A stretch of 64,000 nucleotides of DNA from Ancylomarina subtilis (GTDB taxonomy: Bacteria; Bacteroidota; Bacteroidia; Bacteroidales; Marinifilaceae), in contig NZ_SHKN01000001.1 of the NCBI RefSeq assembly GCF_004217115.1, positions 1,429,781 through 1,493,780 of the forward strand, given 5' to 3'. Every line of letters starts with the position of its first letter. Within the stretch, counting starts at the first letter, position 1. Shown here piece by piece: positions 1-9,763 of this stretch. A program made the position numbers and the translations under genes. Below the pieces are notes generated by a model, which had not been told where the DNA came from, ran no database searches, and worked only from the letters and a program-made list of their open reading frames with translations.

Positions 1-2
1 CT

Positions 3-830
3 ACCGAAGTTGCCAATGTCAAACACGTTTTCGAAGCGCTTAAATATGGGGTGGATATTTTATGGGTTGGTGCCCGTACATCAGCAAATCCATTTGCCAT
101 GCAAGAAATTGCAGATGCTCTAAAGGGTGTGGATATTCCTGTTTTGGTTAAGAACCCGGTAAACCCGGATGTCGAACTGTGGATGGGAGCTTTGGAACGA
201 TTGGAAAAAGCAGGCATCAAACAGCTTGGAGCCATTCATCGTGGATTCTCGAGCTACGAACACAGCATTTACAGAAACATACCACAATGGCAAATTCCAA
301 TTGAACTGAAAAGACGTATGCCAAATATGCCGATTATCTGCGATCCAAGTCATATTTGTGGCAATCGGGAGCTTTTACAATCGGTTTCACAAAAAGCCAT
401 GGACCTCAACTTCGATGGTTTGATGATTGAAACACACCCCACTCCGGATCAGGCCTGGAGTGATGCCAAACAACAAATTACGCCAAGTCAGCTCACACAA
501 CTTCTTACTAAATTGGAATTACGTGTGGAGCATCCGGATGGCATTTCCCTGGATACGCTTGAAGATTTGAGATATAAAATTGATCAATACGATAATGAAG
601 TTATGGCTATTCTTCAAAAGAGAATGGAAGCAGCCAATGCAATTGGACAGTACAAAAAAGCCAATAATATGACCATTCTTCAATCTGGACGTTGGGAAAG
701 TATTCTTGAAAAGCATTTGGCTCAGTCAAAAGACACCAATCTAAGTGAACGATTCATCAGTAAGCTTTTCAAAGCGATTCACGAAGAATCGATAGCTCAC
801 CAAACTGAAGTGATGAATGTGAAGAAATAA
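3..830 (+). CDS. Bifunctional DAHP synthase / chorismate mutase (5' end outside window)
   Basis: The frame is open from the left edge (position 3), so the real start lies upstream and only about 275 C-terminal residues are seen. The first part is the C-terminal half of a class I 3-deoxy-7-phosphoheptulonate synthase barrel (VGARTSANPFAMQEIADAL, LVKNPVNPD, CDPSHICGNRELL), which joins phosphoenolpyruvate and erythrose 4-phosphate at the entry to the shikimate pathway. The last ~95 residues form an all-helical AroQ-type chorismate mutase (LEDLRYKIDQYDNEVMAIL followed by KRMEAANAIGQYKK), which turns chorismate into prephenate. This fusion is usual in Bacteroidota and couples entry into aromatic biosynthesis to the Phe/Tyr branch. 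A terminator follows closely. Confidence 0.93.
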   Translation, partial: TEVANVKHVFEALKYGVDILWVGARTSANPFAMQEIADALKGVDIPVLVKNPVNPDVELWMGALERLEKAGIKQLGAIHRGFSSYEHSIYRNIPQWQIPIELKRRMPNMPIICDPSHICGNRELLQSVSQKAMDLNFDGLMIETHPTPDQAWSDAKQQITPSQLTQLLTKLELRVEHPDGISLDTLEDLRYKIDQYDNEVMAILQKRMEAANAIGQYKKANNMTILQSGRWESILEKHLAQSKDTNLSERFISKLFKAIHEESIAHQTEVMNVKK

Positions 831-856
831 ATTCAGATTCTAATGAAAAAAGAAAC

Positions 857-895
857 GCGCCATTCAAAATCAAATTGAATGGCGCTTCTGTATTT
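857..895. terminator. Bidirectional intrinsic terminator
   Basis: Perfect 11-bp inverted repeat (gcgccattcaa at 857-867, ttgaatggcgc at 875-885) with A-rich sequence on the left and T-rich on the right. It lies between two convergent genes and can serve both. Confidence 0.8.
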
Positions 896-904
896 TATGT
901 GCTA

Positions 905-1714
905 CTATCGTTTACAAATAAACCAGGGGTTCAGTAAATCAGCCTTATTGTATTCCAAATCTTTATCCGAATCAAGCTGTTTGACAAATCCACCCGCTGC
1001 TGAAACAATCGCATGACCGGCTGCAATATCCCACTCCATGGTTGGTGCATAACGCGGATACACATCGGCTGCTCCTTCTGCAATCAAACAAAGCTTTAGC
1101 GAACTCCCTTTGGTCACCAAATCAACCTCATTCCCATTGTCTTTTAAAGATTCAATGAATAGGCGAGTTTCCTCATTCATGTGCGATCGGGAACCAACCA
1201 CTTTAATTGTTGATCGATCCTGGTCAAGAGGTAGTTGCGCTGCTTCTGCTATCAACTTATCCAATACATTTATTTCATTCTCAACACCATCACAACGGAA
1301 TGAACCCAAGAGCTCATCAGCAAAATAGAGTTGCTTATACACCGGCACATAAATCACACCAGCAACCGCTTTCCCATCAATCACCAAAGCCACATTCACC
1401 GTAAATTCATCGTTACGTTTGATAAATTCCTTAGTTCCATCCAATGGGTCAACAATCCAACATGCTTGCCAGTTTTTACGCTCATCGTAAGGCAGATGTG
1501 TTCCCTCTTCACTCAAAATTGGAATCTCAAATTGATTCAAAACCGAAACAATCGCATTGTGTGCTCTCTGATCGGCAAGGGTCAACGGACTATCATCCGA
1601 TTTCAATTGCACATTAAAATCATCCGACTGATAAACATCCAATATCTCTTTCCCTGCTTTTATGCAAGCCTCAATGGCTGCTGATAAAAGCTCTTTTCTA
1701 TATTCTTTATTCAT
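905..1714 (-). CDS. cysQ: 3'(2'),5'-bisphosphate nucleotidase CysQ
   Basis: A 269-residue inositol-monophosphatase-fold, metal-dependent phosphatase. The family signature is complete: acidic pair E69-E70, DPLDGT at 89-94 and WDIAAG at 228-233, all metal ligands. CysQ hydrolyses 3'-phosphoadenosine 5'-phosphate (PAP) left from sulfate activation, relieving its toxicity. The gene starts 3 bases after the stop of the TonB-like gene and lies downstream of an SLC13-type permease, so the three probably form an operon. The sulfur context supports CysQ rather than a generic inositol phosphatase. Confidence 0.92.
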   Translation of the reverse strand: MNKEYRKELLSAAIEACIKAGKEILDVYQSDDFNVQLKSDDSPLTLADQRAHNAIVSVLNQFEIPILSEEGTHLPYDERKNWQACWIVDPLDGTKEFIKRNDEFTVNVALVIDGKAVAGVIYVPVYKQLYFADELLGSFRCDGVENEINVLDKLIAEAAQLPLDQDRSTIKVVGSRSHMNEETRLFIESLKDNGNEVDLVTKGSSLKLCLIAEGAADVYPRYAPTMEWDIAAGHAIVSAAGGFVKQLDSDKDLEYNKADLLNPWFICKR

Positions 1715-1717
1715 AAT

Positions 1718-2545
1718 TTAATGCATTCTAAATTTGATTGGAACCGTATAACAGACCTTCACAGGTTTGCCATCCAACTTCCCTGCAGTCCATTTCGGCA
1801 TTCCAGACACAACCCTTAAAGCTTCCTGATCAAAATCTGAATTCAAAGACTTACTAATATTCGTACCAACAACCGATCCATCCTCATCTATAACAAAACT
1901 AACATAAACATCTCCATAAAATCTTTTTTCGACAGCTTCTTGCGGGTATTTTAAATTAGCAGTCAGATATTTTTTCAATTCCAGCTCTCCGCCCGGAAAC
2001 TGAGGCATCACATCAACATTAGTGTAAATATTGTCAATAAATGGTTTCCCATTCTTTAGCCAGTTCTTATTTCCTCTTACCTGATTGTTCTTGTATCTGC
2101 TAATCGAAGCTAATTCCCCAGAAGTAAAGTATCGCTTAACCTGTCCTTCCCAATGATTATAAATATTCGATTTAGAAAGCCCTTCAATTCTCAAATTCCC
2201 ATTTTTGTGATATTCTTTGATATAGAAATAATCACCTACTGGCTTAAACGTTTTATAATATTCATTCCTTGTGAATTGATTCAATATTTTAATAGTCGAA
2301 TCATTTTCAACAGTAAGTATTCTAGTGTGCTTTGATCTGATCCATCGCTCTCCTTTCTTACCAAAATAAAGAAATTTACACTCATTCTCACTTTTCTTTT
2401 TAATCTTCGTAAAAGCTAAGGCATCTTCTTTACCCAGCGCCGGCTTTTGATTCGCTTTATAATAAATTGTGGTATCGTTCTGAGAATAGCCTAAATGGAA
2501 TAGAAAGATAAAACTGATTAATAGTAAAGATGATTTCATCTGCAT
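1718..2545 (-). CDS. TonB C-terminal domain protein with MORN/YwqK-like repeats
   Basis: Residues 1-21 are a Sec signal or anchor. The middle (about 95-165) holds repeated Y-x-x-G-x-L-x-x-x-x-x-Y units of the kind found in MORN/YwqK-type proteins (HKNGNLRIEGLS, FTSGELASISRYKNNQVRGN). The last ~85 residues form a TonB_C domain (PQFPGGELELKKYL, YPQEAVEKRFYGDVYVSFVI, then WTAGKLDGKPVKVCYTVPIKF). Such proteins are periplasmic and may energise a TonB-dependent receptor, but Bacteroidota carry many copies without a known partner. A second in-frame ATG two codons in makes the start uncertain by 6 bases. It sits between the permease and cysQ. Confidence 0.82.
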   Translation of the reverse strand: MQMKSSLLLISFIFLFHLGYSQNDTTIYYKANQKPALGKEDALAFTKIKKKSENECKFLYFGKKGERWIRSKHTRILTVENDSTIKILNQFTRNEYYKTFKPVGDYFYIKEYHKNGNLRIEGLSKSNIYNHWEGQVKRYFTSGELASISRYKNNQVRGNKNWLKNGKPFIDNIYTNVDVMPQFPGGELELKKYLTANLKYPQEAVEKRFYGDVYVSFVIDEDGSVVGTNISKSLNSDFDQEALRVVSGMPKWTAGKLDGKPVKVCYTVPIKFRMH

Positions 2546-2620
2546 TCAATATATTATGTGAATAAATATTGTCTAAAATTAAACAAAACATTTACACAAT
2601 AAAACATAAAATGATCATTC

Positions 2621-4402
2621 CTAATAAAAGTAAATGTATGACAAGATAGATACACAAACCACCATATAAATAATAGTCAATGGGAAACCAATTTTAAAGA
2701 AATCGCCAAATTTATAACTTCCCGGACCATAAACCATCAGATTGGTTTGGTAACCAATGGGTGTCATAAAATTGGCAGCCGCAGCAAAAGCCACAATCAA
2801 AACAAAAGGTTCCGGGTTGAGATGCAGGTGCAGCGCCATACTCAATGAGATTGGAAAAATAATGGCAACGGCAGCCTTATTGGTGACATAAGCCGCCAAA
2901 ACGGTTGTTATTAAATAGATCCCGAAAAGTATCCCCACCTTACCCAAAGGCAAAAATACGGATATTAGCAAGTCGGCAATCATCTCAGCAAGACCGGATT
3001 TGATCATCGCGGTGCCAAAAGCCAGCGAAAGTGCAATAATCATAGCCAGATTAAAATCGATACTGGCGGCAATATCTTTAGGGTTGGTGATTTTCAAAGC
3101 CAAAATCACAATAATCATCACAATTAAAGTCATGAACAGGGGTACAATATTACAAGCCGATAGAATCACAGCCAGAATCGTTCCACCCAATAACAACCCA
3201 ATCTTATAGTTTTCCTGTTTACGGAATTCTTTCACTTTTGATATAAAGTAGAAATCCTGAACGCGTTGTGTTCTTGCCGTAAAATCATCGCCACCCAATA
3301 AAAGCAGAACATCACCGGCACGAACTTTCACATCACCAATTTTACCAGACATACGCTCACCATTGCGGTGTATGGCAATAACAGCAGCGTCATACTTCCC
3401 TCGGAAATTGGCTTCTTTTACCGTCTTCGAAATCAGAGTGGAGTTATGCGAAACCACAATTTCAACCACCTCCAATTGTTTTTTATGACTCAACATGCCA
3501 ACCGTTGGCAAAGTCAGTCCCTTGTTTGCAAGAATCAAATCGGCAATGGTCTCGGTAGCCCCTGCAAAAAACAGACAGTCCCCTTCGGCCAATATAAATT
3601 CAGGTGAAACGGCCGCAATCTTTGAACCATTCCTCTTAATTTGAAACAAATACAAGCCCTGCAGGTTACGCAGATTTGCCTCACCAATGGTTTTTCCATT
3701 CAAGTCAGATCCCGGACGAACATGGGCCTCAACAATATACTGACGTGAATTTTCGGAGAATTTATCCAGTGTATCTGCATTATCGGGTAAGAGTTTTTTA
3801 CCAACAAACAAGATGTAAATCGACCCGATAATCATCATGGGAATCCCCACATAAGCAAAATCAAACATATCCAGAGATTTTAAACCCGGGATAATATTCT
3901 GATCCACCACCATACCGTTTACAATCAGGTTGGTTGATGTTCCAATTAGGGTGATACACCCCCCCAGAATAGCTGAGTATGAAAGAGGTATTAGAAGCTT
4001 AGACGGGGATATTTTGTTGCGTTTACTCCAGGAATGCACATAGGGCATCATGACAGCAACCAGAGGTGTGTTATTCAAAAAAGCTGAAAATCCACCCACC
4101 AAAAGCATCATTCGCCCCATAAATTGGCGGTACGTTTTTGCCCTTTGAAAAACCTTATCAAAAAGATTCTCTACAATACCTAAATCGCGAATGATATCAC
4201 CAATCAGTAAAAGCATGAGGATGACAACAACCTGATCGTTAGCAAAACCACCCATAATTTCAGAAGGTGTCAGCACGCCAAAAATTCCCAATGCGACAAC
4301 GCCAATCAGAAAGGTAAAAGCAGGCCCAACCCATTCCTTATAGAAAGAGAGAACAATAAAAATTAAAACAATTGATACGACAATGGCATCAAAACTGAGC
4401 AT
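2621..4402 (-). CDS. SLC13/DASS-family anion permease with two TrkA-C domains
   Basis: A polytopic membrane protein: a hydrophobic N-terminal half, two soluble RCK_C/TrkA-C domains in tandem (approximately residues 220-370, each rich in V/I strands and ending LAEGDCLFFAG or VRAGDVLLLLGG), then a second hydrophobic half. The family signature around SAFLNNTPLVAVMMPYV and ILGGCITLIGTSTNLIVNG matches SLC13-type Na+/sulfate or dicarboxylate carriers. Because cysQ lies downstream, sulfate is the most likely substrate, but substrate cannot be read from sequence. The frame is open up to 4483; I chose the ATG at 4402 because the first membrane segment (MLSFDAIVVSIVLIFIVL) begins there and the upstream 27 residues are basic and atypical. 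Confidence 0.85.
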   Translation of the reverse strand: MLSFDAIVVSIVLIFIVLSFYKEWVGPAFTFLIGVVALGIFGVLTPSEIMGGFANDQVVVILMLLLIGDIIRDLGIVENLFDKVFQRAKTYRQFMGRMMLLVGGFSAFLNNTPLVAVMMPYVHSWSKRNKISPSKLLIPLSYSAILGGCITLIGTSTNLIVNGMVVDQNIIPGLKSLDMFDFAYVGIPMMIIGSIYILFVGKKLLPDNADTLDKFSENSRQYIVEAHVRPGSDLNGKTIGEANLRNLQGLYLFQIKRNGSKIAAVSPEFILAEGDCLFFAGATETIADLILANKGLTLPTVGMLSHKKQLEVVEIVVSHNSTLISKTVKEANFRGKYDAAVIAIHRNGERMSGKIGDVKVRAGDVLLLLGGDDFTARTQRVQDFYFISKVKEFRKQENYKIGLLLGGTILAVILSACNIVPLFMTLIVMIIVILALKITNPKDIAASIDFNLAMIIALSLAFGTAMIKSGLAEMIADLLISVFLPLGKVGILFGIYLITTVLAAYVTNKAAVAIIFPISLSMALHLHLNPEPFVLIVAFAAAANFMTPIGYQTNLMVYGPGSYKFGDFFKIGFPLTIIYMVVCVSILSYIYFY

Positions 4403-4750
4403 ATGGTGGATTTTATAGTATCGCTTCTTAAAAGCTTCAAATGAACGAATTAAGTGCATAAAGCTGAATACACAGCTTCGCACAAGTATTTTAAAATACG
4501 AATATACGAAAAAACTAGTCTGTCAGACTCTATTCTTATGCTTATTTAAGATCATTATAATTAAGACCTTCTATTAGTCATAAGATTTTCAAACAAACCT
4601 AATTAACTCATTCCATGATGTTAAGGAAACATCTAATATAGATCCTTTTTTTCTTAAAAAAATCCCAAACATTTAGATACAAAAAAGTAACAATCCATAC
4701 ACGCATCATGATTGAAAATGAATGAATTCTGTTTTCAATCATTTCACTCG

Positions 4751-4920
4751 AGCCCTTAGGCTTCTACTTTTCTCCTTAGATGAGAAAAGTAGACAACACC
4801 GAAGGGCTCATGAGCACATTTTGAAAATTTGCTTCGCGAATAAAAGAATCAAGTCAGCCTGATCCTTGTTTACTCTATGTAATTAAAATCGGAGCACGCC
4901 TCACGGCAGGCTGACAAGGC
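4751..4920. repeat. Dispersed hairpin repeat, left copy
   Basis: Starts with a hairpin (ctacttttct ... agaaaagtag) bounded by agccctt and aagggct, followed by a stem gtcagcctg (4853-4861) paired with caggctgac (4907-4915). A diverged copy in inverted orientation lies at 6881-7006 and a partial copy at 12110-12160. It lies in the 818-bp stretch between the permease start and the DUF2284 gene; 4403-4750 shows nothing else recognisable. Confidence 0.7.
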
Positions 4921-4985
4921 ACGCACGAACCAGTATTTTCTGATGAAGAACCAATAAATATTTTTATAAGTCTATAAAAATAACA

Positions 4986-5114
4986 GGCCCAAAGGGCTAG
5001 AATATCTATAACCCGGGGTAAAGTCACAAAGTGACTGAAACCTCGGGTATTGACCTTACTAACAACCGTCGCACAGATAGATATTACGAATGATGATCAT
5101 GCTTTTAGCGACGG
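4986..5114. repeat. Nested palindromic element
   Basis: Four stems in a row: gccc/gggc (4987-4997), acccgggg (5011-5018) with cctcgggt (5041-5048) enclosing agtcac/gtgact (5022-5036), and ccgtcgc (5066-5072) with gcgacgg (5108-5114). No coding potential was seen. It resembles interspersed structured repeats of Bacteroidota; function unknown. Confidence 0.55.
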
Positions 5115-5220
5115 AATATAATGATGGCTACTACAGACAACAAACACATTTTCAATCTGTCCTCGATCAATAATGCAGTTTAAGAGAATAAATGTAATTT
5201 TATCAGCCTAAAAAATATCG

Positions 5221-5796
5221 ATGATGCAAACCGTAGCGACACCACATATAAAAACCCTGTTTCAGGATAAAGAAATTCAGATTGAAAACAAAGAAATTGA
5301 ATTGCCAATAGAAGCCATTCTCCCCTATTTAAATCCTGAAGAGTTTAACGCCTACTGTCAAACAGGTTGCGAGAATTATTCCAATAAATGGACCTGTCCG
5401 CCACACTGCCCCTCCTTTATGGACTATGCGGCTAATTATACACACATCCGATTGATTTTATACAAGACCGATTGTGATCAATTTTCCTTTGTTGAATCAG
5501 ATGAACGCGCACTGACCGCTTATAATTTCGCCAAAGATTTATTGCAACAGAATTTAAGAAAGTCTGAAACTGAAGCCGAGCGTTTCATTGGTCCCAACTC
5601 GTGCGAAATTTGCACCATTTGCAAAGCCGCCAGTGCTGATGCCTGTCATCTGCCCCACTTAATTCGCTACAATTTAGTGGCCTTTGGTTTTAATGTGACT
5701 AAAATAATGGAAGACTTATTCAACCACCAGCTGGAATGGGCTAAGGCTGGTCAGGTTCCCAAGCATGTCAGCTCTGTTGGTGCCATTTTATTTTAA
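5221..5796 (+). CDS. DUF2284 domain protein (predicted metal-binding)
   Basis: A 191-residue soluble protein with many cysteines in DUF2284 arrangement: CQTGCENYSNKWTCPPHCP (about residues 52-70) and GPNSCEICTICKAASADACHLP (about 124-146). The clusters could hold iron-sulfur centres or zinc; function of the family is unknown. Two adjacent ATG codons start the frame; the first is used here. It stands alone between two inverted copies of a hairpin repeat, with the propeller-like gene 54 bases downstream, so the two may be cotranscribed. Confidence 0.8.
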   Translation: MMQTVATPHIKTLFQDKEIQIENKEIELPIEAILPYLNPEEFNAYCQTGCENYSNKWTCPPHCPSFMDYAANYTHIRLILYKTDCDQFSFVESDERALTAYNFAKDLLQQNLRKSETEAERFIGPNSCEICTICKAASADACHLPHLIRYNLVAFGFNVTKIMEDLFNHQLEWAKAGQVPKHVSSVGAILF

Positions 5797-5850
5797 AGGT
5801 AGATAACTAAGCATTTTTTGTAAATTAGCAATTCCAAAAAAACAATATAA

Positions 5851-6756
5851 ATGAGATACTTCACCTATACAATCCTGGCTGTTTTAATTTCTACATTAGG
5901 AATGGCTCAGAATACCTGTTGTCATAAAGCCCATTCGGTTAAAACAATCGTTTATTCCCCTGAATTGATCAGCGATCAACTTTCACCAAAGGTGAATGAA
6001 CAATCGGGGCTGGCTTGGCATGATGACCTGTTTTGGGTGATTAACGATAGCGATTGCCCGGCTGAATTACTGGCTTACGATTTAAAAGGGGAACTAAAAA
6101 AGACGCTCCAAATTAACAATGCCAGCAATAAGGATTGGGAAGATCTGGCTGAGGATGAAAACTACATTTACATAGGCGACTTTGGCAACAACCGAGGCGC
6201 CAGAAAAGATTTGCGTGTGCTTCGCGTTTTGAAAACAGACATGCTAACCCAAACTGAATTGAGGGTTGATTCCATCACTTTTGCCTGGGCCGATCAGCAG
6301 GACTTTAGCAAACGAAATATGAAACACGATTTCGATTGTGAGGCCTTTTTTGCCTATGGCGATTCCCTTTACTTTTTTACAAAAAACTGGGCCAACAAGA
6401 AAACCCGCCTGTACAGCATGTCGAAACAACCTGGTGACTATCAATTAAAGCCCATTGCAGAGTTCGATGTGGATTTTATGGTGACCGGGGCCGACATTAC
6501 AGCCGATGGCAAAACCGTGGCACTGGTTGGCTACAAAAACTTCCGCACCTATATGATGCTCTTTACAAACATCGAAGAACAGAACTTCTTTACTGGTGAT
6601 GCACTACGATTAGATTTGAAATCATTAGGTGGCAGCCAAACCGAAGGCCTGGTTTTCACCGATAAAAATGAGCTCTACATCAGCACTGAGGAAACGAGAC
6701 AACCACAGGCGCTTTATCGTGTGAATTGGGTGAAACTTTTAAATATTAAAAAATAA
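5851..6756 (+). CDS. Exported beta-propeller-like protein
   Basis: A 301-residue protein with a signal peptide (MRYFTYTILAVLISTLGMAQ, cleavage after about residue 20). The mature part has recurring strand-turn units with acidic loops (WEDLAEDENYIYIGDFGNN, LSTEETRQPQALYRV-like end), as in secreted SdiA-regulated or esterase-like propellers. LSPKVNEQSGLAWHDDLFWV near the start and SLGGSQTEGLVF near the end fit a closed propeller. I recognise no catalytic motif. Location is probably periplasmic or outer-membrane-associated. The substrate is unknown. Confidence 0.65.
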   Translation: MRYFTYTILAVLISTLGMAQNTCCHKAHSVKTIVYSPELISDQLSPKVNEQSGLAWHDDLFWVINDSDCPAELLAYDLKGELKKTLQINNASNKDWEDLAEDENYIYIGDFGNNRGARKDLRVLRVLKTDMLTQTELRVDSITFAWADQQDFSKRNMKHDFDCEAFFAYGDSLYFFTKNWANKKTRLYSMSKQPGDYQLKPIAEFDVDFMVTGADITADGKTVALVGYKNFRTYMMLFTNIEEQNFFTGDALRLDLKSLGGSQTEGLVFTDKNELYISTEETRQPQALYRVNWVKLLNIKK

Positions 6757-6880
6757 AGAGTCACAGATATTTTAAGGCACTTACGTGTAAAGTTTTTTTA
6801 ATGGACTTTTTGCGCTGCCGAGGCCAGTAATAAAAATCCGTCACACAATCTTAATCATATTTCATCAAAATGTTTTGGGC

Positions 6881-7006
6881 GGGCTTTGTCAGCCTGCCGT
6901 GAGGCGCGAGATTAGCTTAACTACTAAAAGCTAACAAGGATTAGGCTGACTTGATTTTTTGCTTACTTTTTTATCTAAGAAAAAAGTAAGAGCCCAGCGG
7001 CTAGAG
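6881..7006. repeat. Dispersed hairpin repeat, right (inverted) copy
   Basis: Read on the minus strand it matches 4751-4920: a strong hairpin (cttacttttt / aaaaagtaag, 6962-6990) beside agcccagcgg, then the gtcagcctg stem at 6888-6896 with a near match at 6932-6940. The hairpin may also end the ppc or propeller transcript. Confidence 0.68.
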
Positions 7007-7047
7007 CGAAAAAGTATTAGAAGTAACACTAAAAATGATTAAGACTC

Positions 7048-9594
7048 TTAGACTGAGTTTCTGCTGGCATTAATGTTCCCATATACTGATCGGACCACCA
7101 TTTTCTCAAAAACGCTTTCATTACCCGTATTCTGACTCAATTTTTGTAAAGCATATTGTTGAATCACCAATAACGGGAGTACAATGGCTTCCCGATTCTC
7201 TATCGATCGTTTTGAAATCGGTTCATCAGCCATCAGTTCATCGTATTCAGTGATTTCAAGAATCATCTTTTTAGACAATTGATATTCATCAAACAAAATG
7301 CGCCAAAAATCGCTATAAGCATCCTGTTTTTCCATATAAGCAGTCAGTTCGAAATAGCATTTCGACAAAGACATCATACTGTTTGAAATCAAAGCCTTAA
7401 AATATGGCACCTCTTTATATAAGGCTTTTAAATCGTCCAGGCGATTCTGGTCTTTGAGATTTTTCAGGGCCGTGCCAATACCAAAATAACCGGGTATGTT
7501 CTGCTTCAGCAAGCTCCAGGACCCCACAAAGGAGATGGCTCTCAAATCGGTTAATTCGAGTTGTTTCTTTTGCCCGCGTTTTGCTGGGCGGCTTCCAATC
7601 TTGGCTTTTGAATAATATTTTAAAGGACTAACATTCTCCAAATAAGGGATAAACATTTCATGCTGCTTTAACGCATTATATTTCCTGAAACTCAATTCAC
7701 TTAAATCTTCGAGTAAGCGTCGGTTCTCTTCAGAAATCGAAGCCTCATCATGATAGGTGAAATTGTAGAGCCCTGCTGATATCAATTGCTCACAAGAGTG
7801 TTGAAATTGTTCTTTTGTACCATAAGTGCTGGTAATGGTTTGCCCTTGTATGGTCAGCTGAATTTCTTCATTCGAAATTTTGGCTCCCTGCGAAGCATAA
7901 AAGCGATGTGTCTTTCCGCCTCCGCGAGCAGGTGGTCCGCCTCTGCCATCGAAAAAAATGGATTTGATCTGATACCTCTCACACAAGGCGGTCAAAGCTT
8001 CTTTGGTTTTGTATATAGACCAGTTTGCCTTTAAATAGCCCCCATCTTTGGTTCCATCAGAGAATCCCAACATCATGGTTTGCCTCATATTTCTTCGTTT
8101 CAGATGATCAGCATAAGGCACTGTATTGAATATTTTTTCCATAATCACACTAGCCTCACTCATACCTTTCATGGTTTCAAATAAGGGAACAATATCAAAA
8201 TTGATATAGCTGATATCATTAGTCGTCCATCGGAATAAAGCAAAGACGAATAGTATGGAAAAGATATCTTCAGAATTACTGATGATATACCTGTGACAGC
8301 CTTGTTCTCCATTTGACACCTGAATGGAAGAAAGCTGAATGATATTGGCTATCGTGTCGGCAATAAGTGGATCATCAGCATAAAAATTAGACAAATCAAT
8401 TTCCTGCGTCAGAAGAATATTTATCAGTTCCTCTTTTGAAAGTTCTTCAATACTCTTCTCTATTAAGCCCTCTTCCCTTAGGATATAAGTGATGACTTGC
8501 TTATGTGCAGAATGATCCTGTCGGATATCAAGACTGGCAAAATGCGTTTTAAAAATAGTCACCTTATCAATTGTATTCTGAAGATCGTTTAAATACAAAT
8601 CATTATACTTTTCCTGAATAATCTGTTTAATCTCCAGCAAAGGATCCAATATAGATCGATATGGCAAACAATAGTCGGCGTTAAACATGGCCAGATAGAG
8701 CTTTTCTCTGAGTGCTTCAATTTTCTCGTCAACATGCTTAAAGGTGATTTTACTGCACAGTCGCTTAACATCGGAGTAATAACATTTCATTAGAGACATT
8801 CTTAGCTCATCCGCCACTTTTTTAGTTATCTCACTGGTGACGTAAGGATTCCCATCCCGATCGCCTCCCGGCCAAAACCCCAAGGAAACAATCTCAGGAT
8901 TATCCAGATTGGTGACTTTGCACTTCATCCGGCTATAGAGTTCACCAATAGCGTTGTAGTAGACATTTTTGCAGAAATAAATGATATTCTTGGCCTCTTC
9001 CAAAGGTGTGGGACTTTCCGAATTGATCAGTGATGTTAGGCCCAATTGGTTCAATAATAAATCAATCTCATTCACATTGTTCTGCACAATCTGTCCTCTT
9101 AACTCGCTCATAATATCGAGAACTGCGGGCTGGTAGAATTGCGTGGGGTGTGCCGTTAAAACAATATGAACTTTAAACGTATCAAGCTTTTGATAGATGT
9201 CTTCCCCATGCCCCCCATTCTTGCTTTGACTCATCAAATCAGATAATCGTAAATCATCAGCACTCTCTCGAATTTCGGGCAAAGCAGCATCTTCAACACT
9301 ATCGAATAATACGACTTGCCTCTCAACGTAAGAAATCACACGAAACAAGAAATCATTCCTCTCATTCTCTGTTTTAAGATGGGTATGTGTATCAAAAAAA
9401 GAATCGATGATCGCAATGGGACTTTTTGATACACTCAAGCTTTCTTCACAATAAGCAGAAAGCAAAGGCAGAAGCTGCCCAACATCAACCCCTTGATAAG
9501 GCAAATTGAGAAATAGGCTATTATAAACCAGGTATTTCTTTTCGATTAAATTCTCAAACTTCTTTAGACTGGTATTTTCGAACGGGCTTTTCAT
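7048..9594 (-). CDS. ppc: Phosphoenolpyruvate carboxylase
   Basis: Carboxylates phosphoenolpyruvate to oxaloacetate, an anaplerotic step. All catalytic blocks are present: VLTAHPTQF with the active-site His, FWPGGDRDGNPYV (Asp/Arg metal and PEP contacts), MLGFSDGTKDGGY, and FFDGRGGPPARGGG with the catalytic Arg. The C-terminus reads NINASRNSV, a variant of the usual ...RNTG end. Length about 848 residues is slightly below the 880-930 typical of proteobacterial enzymes, as in other Bacteroidota. The frame is open to 9621; the ATG at 9594 (MKSPFENTSLKKFENL) is preferred because the extra nine residues look non-native. Confidence 0.95.
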   Translation of the reverse strand: MKSPFENTSLKKFENLIEKKYLVYNSLFLNLPYQGVDVGQLLPLLSAYCEESLSVSKSPIAIIDSFFDTHTHLKTENERNDFLFRVISYVERQVVLFDSVEDAALPEIRESADDLRLSDLMSQSKNGGHGEDIYQKLDTFKVHIVLTAHPTQFYQPAVLDIMSELRGQIVQNNVNEIDLLLNQLGLTSLINSESPTPLEEAKNIIYFCKNVYYNAIGELYSRMKCKVTNLDNPEIVSLGFWPGGDRDGNPYVTSEITKKVADELRMSLMKCYYSDVKRLCSKITFKHVDEKIEALREKLYLAMFNADYCLPYRSILDPLLEIKQIIQEKYNDLYLNDLQNTIDKVTIFKTHFASLDIRQDHSAHKQVITYILREEGLIEKSIEELSKEELINILLTQEIDLSNFYADDPLIADTIANIIQLSSIQVSNGEQGCHRYIISNSEDIFSILFVFALFRWTTNDISYINFDIVPLFETMKGMSEASVIMEKIFNTVPYADHLKRRNMRQTMMLGFSDGTKDGGYLKANWSIYKTKEALTALCERYQIKSIFFDGRGGPPARGGGKTHRFYASQGAKISNEEIQLTIQGQTITSTYGTKEQFQHSCEQLISAGLYNFTYHDEASISEENRRLLEDLSELSFRKYNALKQHEMFIPYLENVSPLKYYSKAKIGSRPAKRGQKKQLELTDLRAISFVGSWSLLKQNIPGYFGIGTALKNLKDQNRLDDLKALYKEVPYFKALISNSMMSLSKCYFELTAYMEKQDAYSDFWRILFDEYQLSKKMILEITEYDELMADEPISKRSIENREAIVLPLLVIQQYALQKLSQNTGNESVFEKMVVRSVYGNINASRNSV

Positions 9595-9650
9595 GGGCAG
9601 ACGATTGCAAGGGTGATACAATAGTCTTAAAATACAAATTTTAGGGGAGA

Positions 9651-9763
9651 CTTAAGTGTTTTGAGAAACTTTGTTCGAAACACTCGCATCTCCCAAAAGT
9701 TATCTGATGAATTTTCTTAAACGTGACAAATCATCAGATAACTTGATAGGCTTCAGCTCAGAG
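9651..9763. repeat. 113-bp direct repeat, copy 1
   Basis: Matches 9883-9995 over its whole length with only a few differences. It contains an 11-bp stem (ttatctgatga / tcatcagataa) with a 20-nt loop. It follows the ppc start region; no gene is seen here. Confidence 0.8.

Noticed and set aside
2621-4402. TrkA-type potassium transporter
   Set aside because: TrkA-C domains are present, but the membrane part has SLC13 motifs and the neighbour is cysQ.
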